In this document: in pieces, positions 43,049 through 54,524 of the stretch
How positions within the stretch are numbered: the stretch's first letter is position 1
Layout of the letters: every line of letters starts with the position of its first letter
NCBI GenBank assembly: GCA_949592205.1
Contig: CATIUR010000005.1
Span: 85,866,777-85,930,776, forward strand
DNA from: Helichrysum umbraculigerum
Taxonomy: Eukaryota > Streptophyta > Magnoliopsida > Asterales > Asteraceae
Direction: 5' to 3'
Length of the DNA: 64,000 nt
Notes under the pieces: generated by a model
What the model saw: only the letters and a program-made list of their open reading frames with translations
What the model was told of the DNA's origin: nothing
Databases searched by the model: none
Program-made: the position numbers and the translations under genes

Positions 43049-45394
43049 CTGTAAAATAAACACAAACAACAGATATAATTTAATGCACGATTAAAAATAT
43101 TTAAACTATTACGTATTATGAATCGAGATTCATCAAACATCATAGTTTAAAATTGAAATTATATATAACTTGTTACAAAAATAGTCTCAAGTCGTATATA
43201 AAAATTTAACTTATAACTAAAAAGTCTCAAGTCTAATTTAAATTAATTAAATAAAAGTTATTACAAAACAAAAAAAATTAAAATAGTTCTAAATTCCGGA
43301 CTCGCATAAACTGGCCTAACGAGGTGAGATCAACTCGTTTTGCTTATCAACTCGCTATACTCATCAACTCGCTACATTGATCAACTCGCTATACTAATCT
43401 GATAGGAAGTGAACTTGCTAATCACACCGATTCGCTAGTCAACTCGCTGCGAGTTGATTTACAATGTCAACTCGTTCGATGAACTGCCGTCGCGAATTTA
43501 CACTTAAAATCGATTCATCTGTTGATGTTAACATGATCTATCAATTGATTTACGTTCATTAATGTTCGTTTAACATAAACCCTAAAGATCTGTGTCCAAT
43601 AACATCGTAATCGACTCAAATCGTTTAAACTTCAAACCGAAACCCTAAGTTTATAAAAACTTTCAATTTCGTGCAATTTAAACGGTGAAATCCGTTGATA
43701 TATACCTCAAAATGTTCGTAATTTGAAGGTGTATAAAGTCTACGGATTGAAAAACTCGTTCCCGTACGCTAAAATTCGAAATCAAGCGAAGATCAAAAAT
43801 CGCCTCGTTTCGCCTTTTTGACGGATTCGCAAAGTTTAGTGAACTCGCGAGGTTTGTGTGGGTTCGGTGGGTTGGTTTGACTCGTTTGACCCCCTTTATA
43901 CTATATATCCGATTCGCGAGATTTTAAGTGAACTCGCAAGTCGATGTCAACTCGCAGAAATAATAAAAACGCGAATTTAATTCTAAGTATAAATAAAAAC
44001 CCGATATTTTACAAGTCTAAATTATAATTAATTTTCACTTGCAAATTGTTACGTTTGTTCAACTCAAAAAATATTCAGTATAATTTGATTCCGAAGGGTA
44101 ACACCTAATAAACACTTAAATTAAAAACAGATAAATAAAAAATAAGATAAAAATACAACTATATAAACTTTGGTATCAAGTACCATTTTATTAATCACTT
44201 TGAAACAAAGTAAATATACAATGTAAATAAGATTTTATCTGCTTAGGGATCATATTAGAAAGAATAAGCAATTAATTATATATTTAAAAGTCTAAGCAGA
44301 TTGGTAGTATACATACCTCATGAAATTCAAGTAAATCACTGTAAAATTACAACTAAATTCATCATTAATACATTTATATTTATATAACTATATCTTAGTT
44401 ACCTTTATCCACATATCATAATTAATAAATGCATTACTCACATAAAGTGAATATTTTATTATAGACAGTTCAAAACGATTACCAGTATTATGATCCACAT
44501 AAACAAATTATACTCAATTTTCTAAGCAAACTCTTTATTGTTAGTATGAGTATTATCAAGTGCTTCCTATTATATGACATACTGAAGAATTCAAGTAAAA
44601 CACATAACACTGCATCATTAAATTTTCAAGGTAGCGGTTACTAAATGATGTATCTTTTCGAAACATATAACATACACTTGAATTTCTAAGGTTAGACAAA
44701 TATCAAACATACTTTGAATATGCTATGTTATCTAAGTCTGTACATAGTACAACAGAAGATCCCTTCTAGCATAATTTAAAATATATTTGAGAATATTAAT
44801 TTAATTAAAGGTTTCAGTTCTGTACTTAGTACAACAAAGTTACCAGTAATTAAGTTAATACCCATATTGCTACTATTTGTCACTTTAAATTAATATGCAT
44901 GATAACAGTGTATAGTAATACCATCATTCAACATTTAAGACTTAATGTCATACATCATAGAATAGTAACACAAGATAATAACCAAGTAGTTAAATAACTT
45001 CTTAAGACTTAGAAAATTTCATATAATTTGCCTACCAGTACATCATATAATGAAGCCATCTAAAGTTTTACTAAAAATAGACAAATTATAACTTGTGGAT
45101 ATAGGTGTATAATCAAATAAATATAAACACATACCTGATAGAACCACTGTAGTTCTAAAGCAACTTTATTTGAACCTACTACCATATCATACTTAGGACT
45201 TAAGCTTATTATTGTGAAGCTTATTCTCCTAATGTACTATCATTTCCCTTAGTTTTTGCAAATAAAAACTTAAATGAAGGCGATTCCCCTTAGGTAACAA
45301 GCAAATGAATGCCATACGCCTTTTTTTTTTTTTTTTTTTTTTTTAAATGAATACAGAAATACTAACTATTACAAAAATACCCTTGGAAGACCAA
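43049..45394. other. Spacer between pol and the third ORF; CTCGC array and poly(A) junction
   Basis: No coding domain. Positions 43310-43480 contain repeated ATCAACTCGCTATACT-like units, and 43800-43960 contain more GCGAGTT/AACTCGC words. The same words are frequent in the 5' LTR and leader of this element (59970-60059, 62602-62750, 63195-63360). A run of 24 T at 45321-45344 reads as poly(A) on the element strand, about 60 bases after the pol stop. Confidence 0.5.
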
Positions 45395-46194
45395 TCACTC
45401 TGGATTTTTCATTCCGTTCAGTTGAACCAACGTCTCAAATCTTGCTCTGTCGAATGCCTTTGTGTATAAGTCTGCTAAGTTATCCAATGATGGAACCTTA
45501 ACTAACTTTATCAACTTCTTCTCAGCACAATCTCTAATAAAATGATGTCTAATATCAATATGCTTAGTTTTACTGTGCTTCACCGGATTATTAGTGATCG
45601 ACATAGTAGATTCGTTATCAATCATCATAGGAGTATTGGTTATATTTAACCCGTAATCCCGCAGTTGCTGTTGAATCCAAAGAACTTGTGAGCAACAGCT
45701 GCCAGCTGCAACATACTCAGCTTCACATGTAGAAATGGCTACCGAGGTTTGCTTCTTGCACTGCCAGGATACTAATCTACCTCCTAGGAATTGACATCCT
45801 CCGGTCGTAGATTTCCTATTCTGATTGCATCCTCCGTAATCCGAATCAGTATAAGCTACGAGATCTAAGTCTCCATCAATCGAATACCAAAGACCAAGCT
45901 TAGGTTTCCCTTTGAGGTAACGAAAGATTCGTTTAACAGCTTGCATGTGTGACTCTTTCGGATTAGCCTGATATCTTGCACATAAACAAACAGCAAACAT
46001 TATGTCAGGCCTAGAGGCTGTTAGATACATTAGTGATCCGATCATGGCTCTATAAAGAGTTGGATCCACATCGTTATCACTCGATGTATCTGGACCTAGT
46101 CCATGATTGACTGGAATTGGAGTATTGTAGACCTTACTTTCATCCATCTTGAAGCGTTCTAATAGCTCATATGTATATTTAGATTGATGAATAA
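45395..46194 (-). pseudogene. pol: pol 3' part of the SIRE-like element (end of RT, RNase H)
   Basis: This is the second half of pol, cut from the first by element D. The frame continues across the D insertion site, with the TSD AATAA duplicated. It covers the RT thumb/connection (YTYELLERFKMD...) and RNase H, with its acidic residues in VAYTDSDYGG, CEAEY and MIDNEST, then the usual copia ending KHIDIRHHFIRD...NLADLYTKAF. It is intact from 46194 to the stop at 45395. The open frame from 46234 begins in D's LTR, so its first 13 residues are not Pol. Confidence 0.93.
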
Positions 46195-48365
46195 TATAAC
46201 ACCCGCTAAATACAAGGACATTTTTTTTAAACATATCGGAAGCGCATGATTAATAGAAATCAGTAGATTGCATACATACATTTCAAATAGCAATCCACTT
46301 ACATACAAACCTTTAAAACTAGATTATTCTAATTATTACATACATTAAGTTTAGGTGTTATAGAAATCCCAATGTGTTGTTAAATCATTAACGTATTATC
46401 CATTTCAGAGTGAGCCTGTCAAACATTCCATTCCATATGTACTTCTTGCCCACCCACATACAGAAGTAAACCTGCAAGAAGTAATGAGGGGTTAGCACGA
46501 AGCTAAGTGAATAGATCCCAAGCTATCAATCTAACTCAGCTTAACACATGCCTATAACCAAGCAATGCACAAGCAACATAGAAGGATCGGTGGTCCTTGA
46601 GGTACCCTCATGCCGCGGATGGTTCCCCAAGTAACACTTAAAACCAACTGACGGCCAAATCAGAGGTTAAACCGATAGTTTGGTACTATTACTACACACG
46701 ACGCAATTTCAGTGTCCAACACATGTACAAGGCACTTGCGAAGTCCTAGTAATAGTATCCAAACCCAACACATTAGTTGACCCCCACCAAATCAAATAGT
46801 CCACAACTATCATAGCACAATGGACGCCAATAATCAATCAAAGGTTTAGCCAACATGCCAATCTAATATTAATGCAATCATTGCAATAAACCAAGTTTAC
46901 CCGTTGTAACCATGTTGTTACAACTAACTTAGACAGAAAGTCTAAGATCCACTCACCGACAATCATAGTCGTCCACTCAGTAGTCTAATGTCACTGAGTC
47001 TTCTCCACATCTGAGAATACAATAACACAACACAAGTTAGTCACTTGTTTCAATGTGAAATATCATCACATAATTGTAATAAAATCTAAACAACTCAATC
47101 AAATAATTACCTACTTATAATCATTCAACACAATTCAATCCAAGATTAAATATAACCAATTTAACATCATTAGTTCACCATTACTATTAAATTATGAACA
47201 TGGAATCACATCATTACATTAATCCACCTCAAATATGGTCAATTACATAATCAAGTCATTAATCTCATATATTGAGAACTTCACAATCTATCTCATCTAT
47301 TATTTCATTAATCACTCATGATCATTATCATGATCATCTTAGCCTCAATGGATAACAACTTCATATACAACTCACCTTTTACTAACAACATCATAACAAT
47401 CTCTTATTATTATCAATCAATATAATTAACGCCTAATCATCATATTTTCACCAAATTCCACTTGAATTATAATTCACACAACCTGTGTAATTCACTATTA
47501 AGTTAGATTAAAGCTACTAATCCTCTTAATAACACATATTAACACCATTTCAACTAATATCAAGCTTTAGTTATGATTAATACCATTAACCCATCAAAAC
47601 CCCATGAACTCATCAAATCATATTATCACCTTCTTCATTTCTAACTTAGGGTTTACATTATAATCATCATTTAAACATCAACTAACAATTTTATCATCAT
47701 TCCAAGCTTCTATTTCATGAACATCCTACCAATTAATCAACTACTCAAAACCCCCAATTTCTAGGGTTATATCAAACATGAAATTAACACATATAACATG
47801 ATTATGATGATGCTAGGATGATTATTACATGTTATTGAAGCTTAATTAACATAAGTATCACATAATCAAACTCTAATTTTGAATTATCACCAAGAACACC
47901 AAAACCCCCAATTTCTAGGGTTTATAAAATCAAGAACACATGATCATACCTTGTTTGTGATGATTAAGGAAGCTTGAATTCGTGTTTAGAAGCTCCAATT
48001 TGGATGATTTCTTCATGTTTTTTGTTTTAGGATCATATGTGTGTGTGTATTTGTTCATACATACATATGTATGTATTTGTGGAAGATGAAACCGACCCAA
48101 ACATATAATATACCATATAAGTGTTAGTTTTCGTTCCCCGTATTTATTATTGTCTGGAACTTAAAAACCATTTGCGGGAAAATACAATTTTATTTTACCG
48201 TCAACTAAATAAATTTAAAACAGTTAATAATTTACTATTCACAAAAAGTCATATAACTGTTTGACCTATTATTTTCAATTATCACAATACATATAACAAA
48301 TTTAAATCGCATTTAAATTTACAGGAAATACCTATTACTCCTAGGCCCAATTTGAGGATGTTACA
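46195..48365 (-). repeat. 3' LTR of element D
   Basis: Nearly identical to 52349-54520; visible differences are CAATAATCA versus CAACAATCA (near 46830), TTTACCCGT versus TTTACACGT, GTCTAAG versus GTCCAAG, and one T in a T run. It carries GGTGAGTGGAT (complement at 46947-46957), the CTTCTTGCAG acceptor-like site and TTCCGAT terminal block on the minus strand. Confidence 0.92.
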
Positions 48366-51300
48366 AATCTCTCCCCCTTAAAGAGATTTCGTCCTCGAAA
48401 TCTAATCATCCTTAATTAATCTAGGGAATTTAATCACATCATACCTCGTGTGAAGTTTGGTTCACACTTTATTTCCAATTCCCTAACTACATAATTATTT
48501 ATCACTAAATGCACATAAGGTATATGTACAATTTAAATTACTTATGCATATCATCTCTATGCGTTTCTTAATCACTAATCACACATACACAAAATATGTA
48601 TACATTTAATCCACTTTAAGATATATGTTTTTAACTTAATTACACATGTACATATCCAAATGTACATGCTTCAATTTCCTGTTTCAGCACATATAATGTA
48701 TCCGAATCTTATTAATATTTTATATACACAATGATCACTTTAAAACAAGTTATCAATTAACATAAGTAAATCACTTAACTAAATAAAGTAATATACTCTC
48801 ATAACTAGAATCTAGCGACATGCTAGATCTAAAAAAAATCAGTATATGAATTATATCCTTTTCAATAACCAAAAACAGTGGTTATGGAAACCACCATACA
48901 CATATCATTAATGAAATTTAAATTTCAATTATAATTAGCATCCACGCTAATATCCACATAACACTGGGGTACATGAAACCCATTTTTATTAAAATATATC
49001 TGAATCATGTAACTCTATCCACATATTACTAAGCAAAGTAGGGATCAAATCCTATGGTTACTACCATAATCATGTAATTACACATCCACTTAGCACCAAT
49101 TCATATTGGATACATGCTAAGTCTCGTTCAATGGGTACCTTGGTATACTAGCACACGTACCACATTATCAAAATGTGCTAATCATCAACACATTTTTCAA
49201 CAATATTCACCTATTTAATCCAAATAGCCGACCTCTACTTAACTTATTTCATGTTTTTAACCTTTCCTATTTCGCCACTTATTATTTTGCCTTGATATTA
49301 TTCATGTTATAACAACCATAATTTTACACGATCCTCAAATCATGGCAATATAATTATCCATTTTCTCAGTTACAACCGTTATTTCCATAACATTTTCCTA
49401 TAATAGGCTACCCGACTAGGGTAATCTTTATCAAGCTTTAATTATCATAACCGAATAATTACTTATACATTTTAACAAGTAATAGAAACAGTCCAAAATT
49501 TTCCTTTACAATGATATCACATTAAACAATAGTTTTAGTAGTTTACTACTACCTCAGTTTTAGTCAATCAATAACTATTTCATAACCGCAGGTCAAACTA
49601 TATCATCCGTTATTTAAAATCATTTAGCTTCATTGGGTACTTAATAGCCTCAACAACTCCATGTGAAATGGCATAATATAAATACGTTGGCCAGACGTCG
49701 TCATATTATGTCAGTCACACTTCATTCTCAGGCCACTTCATACCATTAATCTCTAAAGTGATTTACTTTTACTCTCTCATATATCACAATGTTGAAATCA
49801 ACAATTATTACACATATAGTAACACTTTGTAATAGATTTATGACCCAGTATTAACTTGTTACTATTTTCATTTATCACTTGAATGTGAAACTACTCACAT
49901 AATTAGGTAGGCACAACAATTCAATTATTCAACAAAATTCTTATTATTACATTAACACAGGTGTAGAGTTTAACATAACTAAGTCCATTTAACACCTTTA
50001 TCACTGGATTCAATATCAATAACTTAACACTTTAATTAATAAGTATAATACTCTATATAACATTTAACACTAAGTACCTTGTTAAAATACCAGGTCATAT
50101 TTCACATATATTCATCAATATATAATTTCTAAGTTGATTAATAAATAACCTTCCATATTTAGTTATCAAGCAAGAGTAAGCTCCTACAGTACTCTTCAAC
50201 TCTTAAAAATACTTATTCAATCATATTAAGTATTTCACATAATGTAATTAACATGATTACATAATCAATATTTATTTACCCTAACAAGCAACAATCAACA
50301 ATACCCTTACTGGTATACTTTGCAGTTAAATAAACTGTCTACAAACAACTCCTACACAAAGAACCATATAGGCCTCTTAAAACAACTTTTAATATTGCAT
50401 ATAGTCACAGGAATGATCCCTGGGCTCAAAGAAACAAAAGCCCAATACAAATCATAAGCTAAAAGTCCGAAATAATGTCCGAAAAACACTAAAACGCGAT
50501 TTTCGGGCCCCAAACGACCCCGAAGTGCCGAAAACTGACAGGGATCATGGCAAGGCGATGAGCTTTGACCGTTGGCCCGTTTTTGAGTGGACATGTAAAT
50601 TTCATATTAATCGGACACCGAAATTTCTTAACGGAATTTCTACGTCCAACGTTACGTCGAACGTCGAAATTTTACGAACTTTCATATTAAACTCACTTAC
50701 TATAACACATAACACAAGAAATGTCTCAATAAGAGGGGAATCCGCCGGATTCTGGGGAATCCGCCCGGATTGAAGGGAATACGCCCGGATTCCGGGGAAT
50801 CCGCCGTATTCAAGGCCAAGTTTTGGGACAGAACCATTTTTAAGGAATCCGGTCAAGAAAAATCCGTCCGGATTCATGGGAATCCGTACGGATTCAAGGG
50901 AATCCGTCCGGATTCAACCTGCTGTAACAAGTCTGCAATTTTTAGTGCAAAAATACGAAACTCAAACGCGCATAACTCCTAAACCGTAAAGAGTTAGGGT
51001 CTGAAATTTCGCAGGCACCTTTATATAATCAAAATGCAACTTTCTATTTTTCCACTTTTTCAATTTACACGTTTAACGAGAAAACGACCATATAACCAAT
51101 TTTTAGGCCATTTTAGACCATTTTGGTTGACACGCTATATTCCAAACGGCATACTTTCAGGGTTCCACCCTTTGCCAACATGTTTCTACATATATTTATG
51201 ACGTGTGGGCACATTCATCACCCTCATATACTTGTCCTATCATGTTTTAACTAGTCGACCCGTTTAAGGGTCCAAATGGGCAAATTTTACCAAATTCAAT

Positions 51301-52333
51301 CAACATGACTACATTACACTTTCAACCCACATTTTATCTATACTTATGGCTTTAAGTCAACTTAAAAGTCATCATACTCAACCACATCAAGTTTCTAACC
51401 TTTTTCATACTAAGCGGCCCATTTAGGCACTTATTTGACCCATTTGAGTTTCTGATCATATAAACACCACTTTCACATACATTCCACATATCATTGACTA
51501 TTTTAAGTCAACTAAGCCATTTTCACTAATGGTATCATGATATTATCTTAAATCACCAATTTCACATAAGTTCATCATATATAAACCAATTTCAACAATT
51601 TTTTCAAATTTGACTTTTCACAAACTCGTCAACACAATTAGACTCGTTGACCACATTGACTTTACCAAGTCAATACACATATTCCAACAACTAAACTCTT
51701 TCTAATTCACATAACAACATGACTCGAAACCTATTAATGGAGAATACCAACATCCCATTAATTTCATCATATCAAGTTACATCAATTTAGTTTATCATTT
51801 ATCAAACAATTCCCTAGCAAGGATCTATAATCACACCTTGCATTTATCAACATATTTTTACACTGTAGATACACTTAATTTCACATAATACCATTGTTAT
51901 ACCTTAGTCAACGATGTATCTACACAGTTCCAACACTTTGATCGAAATTTTCAATTTCCTTCTTGATTACTCATTAACCACCTCTATCATTTTATTAGCA
52001 AGCAATATTACCAATAATTCAATTTACTTTACTAACAATCATATCATAGTAAAGCAAATAGTCAAAGCTTATTAAAATTCATCAAGCTTATCAGAAATTA
52101 CCTGGCACATCTAGGCCCACGAGTATTGAGGAATCATTGAGAATACCAGACGGTTCCTCATGTTCCTCCGTCTCTGCATCCAAAACAACACTCTTGGAAC
52201 TTGTTATAGGTTAGTACATATTCAATAACCACATTTCATACAATTACTAAACCCCATCCCTGAAATGTTTGACTTGACACATCATATAGATTTGGGATTG
52301 AACATAACCAATGTCCAATTCACCCAAACCTAT
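48366..52333 (-). other. Non-coding internal region of element D
   Basis: Next to the 3' LTR the minus strand reads TTTCGAGGACGAAATC...AAGGGGGAGAG (48368-48402), the same type of polypurine tract block as in element A. No ORF longer than about 90 codons makes sense; those near 50352-50982 fall over a repeat array. The rest is A+T-rich and shows no gag zinc knuckle, protease, RT or integrase motif. Confidence 0.75.
50735..50918. repeat. GAATCCGNCCGGATTC palindrome array inside element D
   Basis: Seven units on the pattern GGGAATCCGYCCGGATTC lie in 180 bp, for example 50738-50752 (GAATCCG-c-CGGATTC), 50879-50894 (GAATCCGTACGGATTC) and 50900-50915. Two units carry a single odd base (GAATACG at about 50778; CGTATTC at about 50804), each other's complement. 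The block is G+C-rich in an A+T-rich region. Confidence 0.85.
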
Positions 52334-52345
52334 GCTCTGATACCA
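52334..52345 (-). other. Primer-binding site of element D
   Basis: The minus strand reads TGGTATCAGAGC, complementary to initiator Met-tRNA, three bases from the 5' LTR. Confidence 0.93.
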
Positions 52346-52348
52346 ATT

Positions 52349-54520
52349 TATAACACCCGCTAAATACAAGGACATTTTTTTTTAAACATATCGGAAGCGC
52401 ATGATTAATAGAAATCAGTAGATTGCATACATACATTTCAAATAGCAATCCACTTACATACAAACCTTTAAAACTAGATTATTCTAATTATTACATACAT
52501 TAAGTTTAGGTGTTATAGAAATCCCAATGTGTTGTTAAATCATTAACGTATTATCCATTTCAGAGTGAGCCTGTCAAACATTCCATTCCATATGTACTTC
52601 TTGCCCACCCACATACAGAAGTAAACCTGCAAGAAGTAATGAGGGGTTAGCACGAAGCTAAGTGAATAGATCCCAAGCTATCAATCTAACTCAGCTTAAC
52701 ACATGCCTATAACCAAGCAATGCACAAGCAACATAGAAGGATCGGTGGTCCTTGAGGTACCCTCATGCCGCGGATGGTTCCCCAAGTAACACTTAAAACC
52801 AACTGACGGCCAAATCAGAGGTTAAACCGATAGTTTGGTACTATTACTACACACGACGCAATTTCAGTGTCCAACACATGTACAAGGCACTTGCGAAGTC
52901 CTAGTAATAGTATCCAAACCCAACACATTAGTTGACCCCCACCAAATCAAATAGTCCACAACTATCATAGCACAATGGACGCCAACAATCAATCAAAGGT
53001 TTAGCCAACATGCCAATCTAATATTAATGCAATCATTGCAATAAACCAAGTTTACACGTTGTAACCATGTTGTTACAACTAACTTAGACAGAAAGTCCAA
53101 GATCCACTCACCGACAATCATAGTCGTCCACTCAGTAGTCTAATGTCACTGAGTCTTCTCCACATCTGAGAATACAATAACACAACACAAGTTAGTCACT
53201 TGTTTCAATGTGAAATATCATCACATAATTGTAATAAAATCTAAACAACTCAATCAAATAATTACCTACTTATAATCATTCAACACAATTCAATCCAAGA
53301 TTAAATATAACCAATTTAACATCATTAGTTCACCATTACTATTAAATTATGAACATGGAATCACATCATTACATTAATCCACCTCAAATATGGTCAATTA
53401 CATAATCAAGTCATTAATCTCATATATTGAGAACTTCACAATCTATCTCATCTATTATTTCATTAATCACTCATGATCATTATCATGATCATCTTAGCCT
53501 CAATGGATAACAACTTCATATACAACTCACCTTTTACTAACAACATCATAACAATCTCTTATTATTATCAATCAATATAATTAACGCCTAATCATCATAT
53601 TTTCACCAAATTCCACTTGAATTATAATTCACACAACCTGTGTAATTCACTATTAAGTTAGATTAAAGCTACTAATCCTCTTAATAACACATATTAACAC
53701 CATTTCAACTAATATCAAGCTTTAGTTATGATTAATACCATTAACCCATCAAAACCCCATGAACTCATCAAATCATATTATCACCTTCTTCATTTCTAAC
53801 TTAGGGTTTACATTATAATCATCATTTAAACATCAACTAACAATTTTATCATCATTCCAAGCTTCTATTTCATGAACATCCTACCAATTAATCAACTACT
53901 CAAAACCCCCAATTTCTAGGGTTATATCAAACATGAAATTAACACATATAACATGATTATGATGATGCTAGGATGATTATTACATGTTATTGAAGCTTAA
54001 TTAACATAAGTATCACATAATCAAACTCTAATTTTGAATTATCACCAAGAACACCAAAACCCCCAATTTCTAGGGTTTATAAAATCAAGAACACATGATC
54101 ATACCTTGTTTGTGATGATTAAGGAAGCTTGAATTCGTGTTTAGAAGCTCCAATTTGGATGATTTCTTCATGTTTTTTGTTTTAGGATCATATGTGTGTG
54201 TGTATTTGTTCATACATACATATGTATGTATTTGTGGAAGATGAAACCGACCCAAACATATAATATACCATATAAGTGTTAGTTTTCGTTCCCCGTATTT
54301 ATTATTGTCTGGAACTTAAAAACCATTTGCGGGAAAATACAATTTTATTTTACCGTCAACTAAATAAATTTAAAACAGTTAATAATTTACTATTCACAAA
54401 AAGTCATATAACTGTTTGACCTATTATTTTCAATTATCACAATACATATAACAAATTTAAATCGCATTTAAATTTACAGGAAATACCTATTACTCCTAGG
54501 CCCAATTTGAGGATGTTACA
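52349..54520 (-). repeat. 5' LTR of element D
   Basis: 2172 bp. The outer end abuts the pol sequence of the SIRE-like element at the AATAA TSD. Its features are as in the 3' LTR. The last 24 codons of the open frame that ends at 54437 are read from this LTR and are not Pol. Confidence 0.92.
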
Positions 54521-54524
54521 AATA

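Larger units (their letters stand above)
46195..54520 (-). mobile_element. Element D: large non-coding LTR retrotransposon inside pol
   Basis: LTRs of 2171 bp (46195-48365) and 2172 bp (52349-54520), TSD AATAA (46190-46194 and 54521-54525). On the minus strand the LTR starts TGTAACATCC and ends GGTGTTATA. The primer-binding-site complement GCTCTGATACCA lies at 52334-52345 and the polypurine tract complement at 48368-48390. The 4-kb internal region has no recognisable gag or pol, which fits a LARD-type, fully dependent element. I see about four differences between the LTRs (one in a T run), so it is very young. LTR C at the left of the window is an old member of the same family. Confidence 0.93.
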
